A stretch of 64,000 nt of DNA from Sipunculus nudus (Eukaryota; Annelida; Sipuncula; Golfingiida; Sipunculidae). Both the position numbers and the translations under genes were made by a program. Location: assembly GCA_026874595.1 (NCBI GenBank), contig CM049314.1:26733729-26797728 (forward strand), read 5' to 3'. Under the pieces are notes generated by a model. It saw only the letters and a program-made list of their open reading frames with translations. It ran no database searches and was not told the origin of the DNA. This document shows, in pieces, positions 11,501 to 23,500 of the stretch; positions within the stretch are counted from its first letter, which is position 1; the number at the start of each line of letters is the position of its first letter.

Positions 11501-14500
11501 GTACTATCAAAATCATACATAAGCTAAACAACAACTCATAATACAGCTTATATTTATTACCACACAAAACCAGCATGTGCCTCATTTCTAAATAATATTT
11601 TTTTATCATATATAACAGCTGAGCGTCGTGACCCATAGGTCCCTTGTTTTTTATTTTTTTATGATTTCTTTTCTATTTTTGAGACCAACAAATGACAGCA
11701 GTTGTGTCAGTTTCTCAGCTGTGGTTTCATCCAGTCTCCTGAAACCCAGAGTGTTATTGATTGTGATTGAATCCTTCAGTTCCTGAAGAATGGTAAAACC
11801 ACATATTTTTTTTAAATTTTTTATGCATTTTCTTTTATTTTTAGCCTACCAAATTATATTGATACTGTTATGGAGTAGGAAAGGGTGTATATGTGACTTA
11901 ACACATATTTAAAGGAATATTTCAATATTTCATTAATTAAGATCTAAAATCATTCAGAAACAATAAAAATCAATCTTGGTTTCAGTCTGTTCTGATATTC
12001 AGACAGAGCCAAAGGAAATTAATGTTCATCAGACGACCAAGTATCTAATGGCAATTCAGTATGTTTGTAGAGCCTAAATGTACTCTCACAAATTAGCTCT
12101 AAATTGGTTTCTATGATGAGGCAGGCAGATTATGTTTATATGAGTTTGGAAATAGCATTGTAGGTCAGTCTATAACTGGATGCATGTCAGGTCAGACTTG
12201 GGATTTTCCATAGAACTTTTGTCCAATCAGATCTCACGAAAGTAGGAAGTACACTTATAACTCTGATGTAATTGTGACCTACTTTGAGTCATCCAATAAG
12301 GTTTAGCTTTTATGACGAAATGCAGAAATATGGATATGTACGTCTCATGTGTCACGTGAAAGCTCTGTAACAAAACGATCTGTAGTGCACTGAGAGTCAG
12401 AGTGAGTCAGGGAGGCTGGGCGGCTCTCTCAGAGAGAGAGACTGTCCCAGATCGCTTGCTATTGAATAAAGACTTCTGTCATCAAACTGGTCTTGGAACA
12501 TTGTCTGCCACAAACACAGCACCCGTATGTGATACAGGTGGGGACATTCCTCTACCCCTCCATCGTATCATTATGGTGGAGACCGGGCCCCGTATCATTA
12601 TGGTGGATGAACCGGGATTCACTTCCAGCACATCAGCACCAGAAAAACTGACAATGCTTCCAGCTGGAGTGAAGAATGAAGATCCCCTCTCGCAACCACA
12701 GGTGCCATTGACTGGTCTACCAACCTATGCATTGGAACTTCAACCCAGGTACTGGATCACAGCCTAACATCAAGAATGCCACCCTGCTGCTGAAGGTATC
12801 AAACTTGCTATGAACTCTCTCTTCAAACTTTAACTTGGCTGCAGTTCTCAGTGCTCTGCTTGTGAAGATCAAAGACTTTCTCTGTATCTTTAAACCAAAA
12901 GAACACTGTAAATCAGCATATTGCTTTAACCGTGACTTCAAGTTGCAAAACTGACATTTTACGCTAAAAAAAAGTGCTGTGAAATCTCAACCTGAGATCA
13001 TCATTGTTCCTGACCAGCCACATAAAAAAAATCAATATCGGGACAAGCCAGCTTTGGGCCTATGTCAACAATACTCCTGGCCATACCACGTGCACTGTGT
13101 GTTATCTCACAACAAGTTCCTCGCTATGTTCATGCAACTGCTAGAACCAGATTTGCTGTTCTACTGCTATCTTCTGCATCACCTTCCATACCATGACTCC
13201 AGGGAGAAAAAGAAGCCAAGTCAGCAGAGAAGACAACAGAAGACCCAAAGAAGACAAGATTTCCTGAGGTAATGAAAAACAAAACCAGAGACTCTGAATT
13301 TTAAATGCCCAATGTAAATTTGGGGCATTTCATAATATTTTGCATGTATATGTTGTAAACAAAAAAAATATGTATGTAGTACAATATAACTTTCTCTTAT
13401 TGATGTGTCATAATTGTAACATGATATAATTTAATGTCTCTGTCTAATTGATATGGTTAGGAATAAGTTTACAAGACCACAGCAAAAGGTGTAGAACTGT
13501 CAATGTTAGATTTGATGCAGTTATGTCTATCTCAGTTGTTAATATGCAATGTCACAAATGGCTGTATTGATTTTAATACAATAATTCCTAGAGTAGAGCA
13601 AAATGCAAAACCATCAGCATGTTAGCATTCATTTATATTGAGATTTTCTCATGTGTTGTTCCATACCAAATCATCAGGTATCGAAATGCTTTCTTGGCTA
13701 TAAATTTTAATGGAATGGTTGCACATTGTGTAACCAAAGCACAATGCGATGCTTATTTTCAATTGTTACAGTTTGGTCCTAAAACACGGGTTCATGGGAA
13801 GCCCTCCAATATATAGGGAATTGGACAAACTGGGGAGTGTGATGACTCCAAAAATCAATAATGCACTGACCTGTGGTCACATTATTGCCTCAACAAGGGT
13901 TGATATGGTTAACCTCATTAATAGCTGGAAATGCCAGGCAAAAACATGCAGGTTAGCCCAGGAATTCTTCTCATAGGAATTCACATTTACATGTCCTAAG
14001 ACAGACATGTTCATGAGCAAATGCATTCTGGTTGCTGCATTCATGATACTGATAACCCATAAACCAAAATGTGGAGTGACAAGGATTTCGATCATTAACA
14101 TTATTCTTTTAATTTACATCATCACTCTACAGATGTATGTTTGATCTTCCACATAAATAGCATGCAATAAAATTACCATCAAAATCCATATATGGTTAGA
14201 TCGATACGTGCAACTGTCAGGGATTTATTTTCATTATCATTACATTTTCACACAACTTTCGCCTTGTTCATGCACAAAAAATGGTAATCAATGGGAATAT
14301 ATGTACAACATTCCTCTGTCGTTAGGAATGACATCATTCTGTCATGTACTTATCCGCTGGTAAGGTACACCAGTTGTGTAATGCTAAAGGATAATTAGCA
14401 AATCAACCTTCCATTATTCACAAGTCAACTTGTCCCAATGGCAAGTATGAAAGTCAAGATGTTTTCTGAATCATTGGTGTTGATCAACACACAGGGCAGA

Positions 14501-17500
14501 TAGTCATGTACATGTGTATGTGTTAAACTCTTAGGAACAAGAGTATATAAACATTGCCAGATTAGGAATTCATCAATTTCTCAATAGGAATTAATTAAGC
14601 TACAGGTTTAATCTGTAATATCAGGCATTGCTACCAAATCCCTTGTCATTTTTTTTAAATACAGATTGTTGTTAGACAGAACATCTTTATATAACATCAC
14701 TTACTGTATGCTAGAATGGTTCACATACTTTGAATTATTCCATTGCTTACACGGTATGCATAGTACTTGTATATTCTAGCTGTGCATTCATTATGAACAT
14801 GATGCTATAATCATATCTATTAAGATATTTATTTATTGATTCTACTTAGATGCTGTCATACATATATAATCTGCTGCTGTACTGCTTATATTAGAATGTC
14901 AAATATCGTCATCATAGTTGCGATGTTGTTCCTGATTTTATTACAAATCAGCATTTTATCTTCTAGATAATGTTTAGGATTGTCAATTCACAAAAAAAAT
15001 TGTCTTTAGAACATATAGGTATAGCTATAGAATTATATATGTTGTTCTCAGCTTATTTAGGACAGCTTAAGCATTGTTGTTGTACTCATATCAATTTAAA
15101 ACATGCACTACTTTATTCCTTACATTGTTACATCTGGAACTGTGACATATGTTCATGTACTTCACATCTATACTGATATGTGTAATCTATTCACCTCAGT
15201 GATGTAATCCCTTACTCTCTACAGACATATATCCATCACATTTTCATTAGTGCTAGCTAAATATATAGTTCTATTCACTATAATGGTATCTGATCTTGCA
15301 GTAAATGCAGACTTAAGCAGAATATCTTGATCTTTACACATTATGTATTTCTGTCATCTACATTCCGGTTATCCTCCTTGAAATAACTCATTTTTCTCTG
15401 ACTTAGCCGATGAGGCCGGAGCCTCATTCTGAATACCAGAGGGATATGTTATGGAGTAGGAAAGGGTGTATATGTGACTTAACACATATTTAAAGGAATA
15501 TTTCAATATTTCATTAATTAAGATCTAAAATCATTCAGAAACAATAAAAATCAATCTTGGTTTCAGTCTGTTCTGATATTCAGACAGAGCCAAAGGAAAT
15601 TAATGTTCATCAGACGACCAAGTATCTAATGGCAATTCAGTATGTTTGTAGAGCCTAAATGTACTCTCACAAATTAGCTCTAAATTGGTTTCTATGATGA
15701 GGCAGGCAGATTATGTTTATATGAGTTTGGAAATAGCATTGTAGGTCAGTCTATAACTGGATGCATGTCAGGTCAGACTTGGGATTTTCCATGGAACTTT
15801 TGTCCAATCAGATCTCACGAAAGTAGGAAGTACACTTATAACTCTGATGTAATTGTGACCTACTTTGAGTCATCCAATAAGGTTTAGCTTTTATGACGAA
15901 ATGCAGAAATATGGATATGTACGTCTCATGTGTCACGTGAAAGCTCTGTAACAAAACGATCTGTAGTGCACTGAGAGTCAGAGTGAGTCAGGGAGGCTGG
16001 GCGGCTCTCTCAGAGAGAGAGACTGTCCCAGATCGCTTGCTATTGAATAAAGACTTCTGTCATCAAACTGGTCTTGGAACATTGTCTGCCACAAACACAG
16101 CACCCATATGTGATACAGGTGGGGACATTCCCCTACCCCTCCATCATATCAATACTATCAGATTCGAAACTGTGGCTTCACCTGTGCCCTGAAACCTTGA
16201 GTGTTTCTGAGGGCCTCTCTTGAAAAAGTGGATGTTCTTTTTATTGTATATCCATCAAATTTGTTTCCTCATGAAAACATCAGTTTGGATTGACATGGAT
16301 TTCAAACTTGACTTGTATATGGACCACCTCTAACACTAGAGCTCTATTGATTTTGGGGTCATAAGGTCAAAGGTCAAGGTCACGTGACCCACTTATTCGG
16401 AAAGATTGTGGATGGATTTTAAGCCAAACTTTTCACCCCAATCCTTCCATCTTGCATATATAGCTGACCTGCCATTAGGGGAAGAACCTGATTAAATTAG
16501 GGGTCACAAGGTCAAGGTCTCTGGGCCATCTGTCCACATATTTGTTTCAAGATGATAACTCAACTTTGAATTGACATATTGGTTTCAATCTTGACTGATA
16601 CATGTTCCATCAATAATGTAAGAACCCCTTTGATTTTCGGTTCATGAAGTCAAAGGTCAAGGCCACAGGACCCACTTCTATAGAAAGATTGTGGATATAT
16701 TTTACGCCAAACTTTTCATCCCAAACCTTCCATCTTCCGGATATTGCTCTCCTGCCAATAATGAAAGGAACTTATGGATTTTGGGGTCCAAAGGTCTAAG
16801 TCAAAGGGTTCATCAATATTTCACATATAAGTTTCCAGTTGATAACACCAGTTTTGATTAATATTGGTTTCAAACAGGACTTCTATATGGCCCACTAATA
16901 ACTATGATGATTCCGGGGTTATGAGATCTAAGGTCAGTGTCACAAAAACCCAATTCTTTCGAAAGATTATGGATGTTTTTTGCGTCAAACTTCATCGCAA
17001 ACCTTCAATCTTCCACATGTGGCACACCTGCCAATAAGAGAAGTTTCTTTTTGATTTTTAGGTCACCAGGTCAAAGGTCAAGGTCACATGGTCCATCCAT
17101 ATAAATATTAGCGTATGGATGATAACTCTAGTTTGATAGACAGGTTAGCTTCAAACTGATCACAGTACTCATATTTTGAAAAAGCTCATAAACATATCCT
17201 TTTACACAAATTCAGCTGAGTGTTGAGACCCATTGAACTCTAGTTTTTTTTTTTTTTTGCAAAATCCAGAATAGCAGGAATACAGTAACTTTAATTTCAA
17301 TTGTTGATGTCAGCTCCTTGAAATACTAAACTAGAATGATATATATACAATATTAAGGTATGTTGTTGCTGTTTTGTTTACTTTAGCCAATGTTCTCTCA
17401 CTGTTGTCACATAAGCAAGACATCTTGATGCAAAATACAATTCTTCCAATCATTACCAAATATGGCTTCCAATATTACTGATATTGTCTTATGTACAATC

Positions 17501-20500
17501 AAGCTGTATATAGAATTGACTACATGCCTGGTGCAATTGCTAAATAAATTTCAACATATGTGCATATTAACAAGTCTGAGTTCCATAATTTAACTTTTTT
17601 TCTGCAGTAAATATAATATTCCACCTTTAAACTGAAATAAAGGAGGACAGTTGTTTATATCTTGACATGGCTGAACAATCCCATAATTTCTGGGGGTTTT
17701 TTTTATGATAATTAATTTCCCATGAAGCAGGTTTATATGCCAAGAAATATCACTTTTTACATCAACAACAACAGACAGTTTTCTTTCCATGGGTGACCAT
17801 TTGTGAATTAAGGCAGGATTATTTTTCCTTCTATTGTTCCATTTGCTCTGATCCAGGGAATTGCTGGAGGGGACAATGAATGTGCTGGAGTCTTCACTAC
17901 AAGTACTGTATCATACCAAAAATACAACCAAGAACAAGAATGACACAAGGGCCACCACACACACAGATGGAGCAATCACAGATGATGAAGCAAGAAATCA
18001 GGTTACTTTTGTCTGTTATTTATCCAGTCACTGACCCATGCATTCAATCAAACAAAGATAGAAAACAAGGTCTGCCATTTATATCATTTATTAAAATGAC
18101 TCAATAATTCAGCTGGCAGTGCCCAAATTAAATTTCAATCATTCCAGGCAGAAATATAAGCAGAGTCCAAGATTGCCTGGATGAGAATATTAATATGTAC
18201 TAGTTAGTTATTATAATGCATTTAAGCTTTCTCAAGGGGCACTGCCAGGTAAAATCAAACACCAAGTGATACAATTATAATTATAAACATAACACATAGT
18301 GCTGGGGGGAACCAAAAAAGGCCCCCCACCATAAACACAAAGGCATAGAACTCAAGCATTGTATATGTAAATGTGGTGCAACATGGAGCTTAAAAAAAAA
18401 GAACCTTAGCTGAGGTAACATTATTTTACAACTAAAAGAACCCAAGTTAACAAGCAAGTTAAGGGGGGGGGAGGGGTCGCCTTATGTGCGGGTCTAAGCC
18501 TGACAGTCCAAATTTTACCCAGACTTTGTCAAACTGCCAACCTGAATGTCCGGCTGATGCAGATAGGACTTGCCTGATGGCCTGAAAGGTGCAAAGTGGA
18601 ATTAGACTTCCATATTATTTTTTTTTCAAGTTCAGCCATTAACGCTGTCCTTTTAATTAGGTAATGCGGTATATTAAAATTCAAGCGATGAATCTGGATG
18701 CTGACAACCAGCAAGTGACCCAGCGCTTAGTTATAATTAATGATCTTCATTCATGGGCGATTGAGTGTGGGTGCTAGAGGCACGTGTATTGCGTAATCAA
18801 TTTGGGTTTTATCAATGGCATCGACTTCTGTGTATTTGACATCAAAGTCCATTTAAGAATTGCTCGGCAACAATTGATGCTTGAACAAGCAAGCTAACAC
18901 GCAAGTGACTGCGGGCCGCTGTTCATGAATATGAACAGGTGACAAAAGGCGGGCAAACTCGGGTGAACTTCAAAGCCATTTTTCCATTGACACAGGTCAT
19001 AGGTCTTCAGAGCACAATGTTTTCTTAACTGTTTCTTCTGATAATAATTAAATGCTGACAGTTAGCTAGGAATTATATGCTTGATGATTGCCATGACCCA
19101 CTAATAACTGTGGATGCCCAAGCAGGTCAGATGAGATATGTGTACCATTCAGCCTCAATCATATCGAGCAACTGATAAATCCACAGTCTGTTAAGTACTG
19201 GGATTTAAATACAAAACTGTGAACAAATATCATACTTTCATTCACAGGTAATCAATTCTGAACACTGAAGAAGATTATTTTATTTTCTGCACTGTCAGAT
19301 AAGCGAAACGGACAACTTGAACTTGATCGTTGATTCTATCTTCCGTTTTTGTTCAAGCAACATTGGCGTCACCTGACGGGAATACAGTTGATTATTTTTT
19401 ATAGTGGTGACGAAATAATGCTTGTTCTGAAAGGTGCAAAATGAAAGCTATTTAGTTTTATGTTATAAACCTATTAATAACAAATCTTGTTCATTTTTAT
19501 GTATAGAAAATAAAATTCAAACACGAAATAATATGAATTCAGTTTCTCCCCTTTCTAATAAGCAAAAACAGTCTTGACATTTTGTTGTCAATTCCCCCAT
19601 TTTATTTTCACACAACAGTGGCGGCATCTTCCGGGGAAATCTATGACTACGTTTTTCCCATTTGTATAAAGTATTGTCGGTTCTCAAAGCTTATATTGAA
19701 TTATGTCTGTAACTATATAGACTTATGTACATATACTTACTCATATCATACTTATGTAGATACTTATTCATAACACTCGAAAACGTCTTTGTTCATTTGA
19801 AAGTGACAGGAAGTGACTGTGACTCCATGTTGTTACATCCACTGTCACATGGCAGGCCTTCCCGGGGGTTTCACTTTCAGCTTTAAATCACGGCGTCCAG
19901 CGGGTTTGACCCTCACTGAAAGGGAATGTTACCTGCACTAAAGGCAGTGGTAGTAGGTACTCGTAGGCTGACAACTATGCATGCAAGTTTATTTATGGGT
20001 GTGACTTTAATAAAAAAAAAAAAAATGACTTGTTCCACTGGTTATCATTTATTTATCTGTTGTGAGCTGGGGACTTTTTGAGTGGGCTCAAAAAAAAATT
20101 TCTCCCGATTTCTCTCTTCAATATCCCACCTCAACTTATACCAGGGGTTGACGTATAGAAGGGAATTTACTGTATATAACATAAAAAGGTAGCTATTTTT
20201 AGGGATAGGGTGTACAGTGATGCTAGTTATATGGTTAATGCTTGCTACATCATCTTTTTAAAATGGCCTATCCAAAAATCTAACAAGGTTCCTTGCTCTC
20301 AGTCAAGTCCATCCTTCCTGGAGTCCTACTTCAAGTCCCATTTAGATTATTAGTTATATATTGGGCTATATTGTCATACATTTTCGTAAGTATGTGCTGG
20401 AAAGCCTGCTTTTTTCACAGTAAGTTGGGATAACAGTAACTGACTTTTTCCACAGACTAAGAAAATTGGCATGGGAGTGGAATCCATCATAGAAAATGTT

Positions 20501-23500
20501 GCAGATTCAGTGCTTGATCATAAGCTTCCCGGGGAAAAAGCCTCAGTGATAAAAGCTCAGGGTATGTCCCTGCACCTGGAGAAGGCCAAGGCAAATCAGC
20601 TGTCAGAGAAGACTATCAATGTAACATTAGAAGGGTTACTGACAACAGAGGAAGAGACTCTACACTCCCAGGTGTCACTACCAGACCTGGTATCTGAAAC
20701 AGCATCTGCTGAGTCAAGCCCTACAGATGAGATGTCCGTGCAGGTAACAAATATCAAACCTAACTAGAATATCATAGTCACTAAGATGATATGTCTAATA
20801 GTGTAGATCACAGTATATCACTTGGTTTTGATGAATGCAGTATATATATTTCCGTATTTGCCTCAGAAATATTTACATGATCCTAATTGTACCCGCTTTG
20901 GTCAAGCTTTTTTACTCTAGTATAAAGTCTCTAGTACTTTATTGACTTGTACTTATACTTAATTTTCATTTAACCAAGTAAATTACTTATGTTAATACTT
21001 GCCACCCATCTGTAGGCCTACTTGTAAAATCATAAGACCCCCAGGATCTCTTATAATACCAAAAAAAATTAATACCATGAATGACTGATAGAACAGGATG
21101 CTTGTATACAGCATTTAATACTATCAGCCTACGATATTAATAAATGCTGAGTTTTTTCATATATTTTTAATTATATTGATCATAATAAGTACCTGTACTG
21201 TGAAAAGGTTTCATACTGGTCAGATATAGAAATACTCTTACTTTGTATCGTAAAATTCTGTGCAGAAGTCACATACCCATTAGTCACACCCTGACCTGAT
21301 GGTTCTGAATGGTGAATAGCTGTTTAAGTTATGTTTCAGGAAAAGTCCATAATATAAATGGCACCCAGACTTCAGAGGCTTCCCAACCTGGTACCTATGG
21401 AATTTAAGTATCATTGCTCCCTGCGGTGCAAGAATACAAACAACATCCCTGTAGTACCTACATGGTTTATATAAAAAATTTAAACATAAAAATAAATTTA
21501 ACTGTTTAAATTTAATGCTTATATATATATATATATAAGGAATAACAACAGTGTCATAAAATATATAGGGTTTTAGTTCAGTCGTTATATAAGATTTGAA
21601 TAGTGCCTTGGGGTCCCAGTGCCAGCTGCATCAGATAACATTTTGTGCTGTGAAACGGTCATTTTTGCCATATCTTACTAGGTTAAATAACAATATAAAT
21701 ACTTATATCAAGTTAATTGACTGTGTGAATATAATAAATGTCTGAAGCAAAATAATATCACACTTGAGCAACTGTTAAAATGATTGAAGATCATCAAAAG
21801 AAGATTGGATCCGTTAATTTGTGCATGTGCGGAAAGTTCCAGTCTGCTATATTTGGGCATATTTTGAACTAACTTAAGACCCTTGAAGGATGAAAATAAT
21901 AATTTAGTTTGAATGTATTCACCTAATTTCTCACATGAAAATACTGAAATGGGCTTGAAAATTGAATAAAACAACCCTTGAATTAATTGTTAGAAATGAC
22001 AATCAAGGAAAGTACAATTTTCATTGATTATCATTGATTATGTTCAAATAGCTTTTATGTCTGGCAATGTCAGCTGTGTTGTACCAGATCAGTCATGACA
22101 CACAACGATGTTGGTTCCCATGCAATTTAGGTACGGATCTGGTCATTCGAGTAAATTATATATATTGTTACAGGTGCTCTTTTTATTGTGTGACACGGGC
22201 GTAGCTCGTGTTGTTACGTTTTATGTTTAATCAGTACAGGTTGAACACTCGTTGTCATGTGAGCCTTGGGTTTTCACGCCTGGTCGTGGGTTACGTGATG
22301 AGCCTGGTGTGTGGAGATACACAGCACTGTTCTTTCTAGAGAATTCCTTAAGCGTGTGTTTACTGTGATTGTGCAAGATCTTATAGACTGTTCGAGAAGT
22401 GGAAAATTCCCGGCTTGGGTGTGAAGGTATATATAGGGGCTGTTTTTTAGAACCAGGGGGCAGGCAGCAGAGCAGATGCCAGCGGACGCAGAAGCGTGTG
22501 TCAGATTCTAAGACCTTATCTGACGAATGCGGCATGCAATAATACATTTTCAAAGATTTTCTCCTGGATTTTATACATTTGGACTTCAGTTTACTTTCTT
22601 CATTGTTGCAAGAACTTTCCACTGGACTGTCATTCTCCGAGAGTTTACATTCAAAGGACTAATCGTTGTGATGGTGTTGGGATCATGGTACTGTATTATT
22701 ATCTTTCTGTGTGATTATAGTGACTTGTTGCTATAATGCTGTTTTACTGTATAATTGTTTTGATTTAGTGTATTGTATTGTTAGGGTTGTTTTAATAATA
22801 AATTATAGTTATTTGTTAACAAAAAAACACTGACTTTTTTATTCATTCCCCTAGACATTTCATGCTGCCTAGTGTTACAGAATCTGATTTTTTTTATCTC
22901 CATTACAAAATTTGTGTTCATCACGCATGCGTGATCTGTTTATATTAGGTTCTGTAACAATAAACATGTATGGTGTTTGTTGTTTCATGGTACTTTTAAA
23001 AATTTAACCAATTTGTTAACTTACAGTTGACTGTAATGCAAGCATGCCACCATATTGTTGACTGGGAATATGATCCTCATGAAAGAGACACAGGTGAAAC
23101 ATCAAGCAAATAATATATTAACAGCTCACATGTAAAGTTATAAGATTGTAATCCAAAATGTGTGAAAGACCCGAGACACGACGGTGACCTGATAGTTCTT
23201 AATATAGCAGTTAAAATACAACTGTGGATATTGTCATGGAAGGCTTAGTTGTAAAGGTCATTGCACGGGAGTCCCAGGGCTTTACCTTCGGCAACATTGC
23301 TTCAAAGTCAGCTGGTACCTTGCCATCAGCTGCACAGGCAATATAATATCCGATGTGTCTTTAGTGAAGCAAATTTGAATGTTACGCAACTTTACATGTA
23401 TAAATGACTATGGAACTGCAAGTTTTTCATAATGACACACATACCCATTAAAATTAAACAGGAAGAAAATTTTACATCAAAGATCAACAGACTGGTATAT

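Larger units (their letters stand above)
11866..16151 (+). mobile_element. LTR retrotransposon, complete but without visible enzymes
   Basis: Two 705-bp direct LTRs (11866-12570 and 15447-16151) start TGTTATGGAG and end TATCA. They are flanked by a 4-bp target duplication ATAC (11862-11865 and 16152-16155). A TGG-initial stretch (TGGTGGAGACCGGG) lies 3 bp after the 5' LTR, a plausible tRNA primer site. The purine-rich AGAGGGA before 15447 could be a short polypurine tract. The 2876-bp interior has no reverse transcriptase, integrase or gag that I can recognise, so this is a LARD-like non-autonomous element. I saw only about four differences between the LTRs, indicating recent insertion. Confidence 0.9.

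Noticed and set aside
12402-12767. gag-like protein of the LTR element
   Set aside because: The frame starts inside the LTR and shows no capsid, zinc-knuckle or protease motif. It is treated as non-coding.
18450-20180. Complete Tigger/pogo transposon
   Set aside because: Only suggestive end sequences. The two ends do not form a matching inverted repeat.
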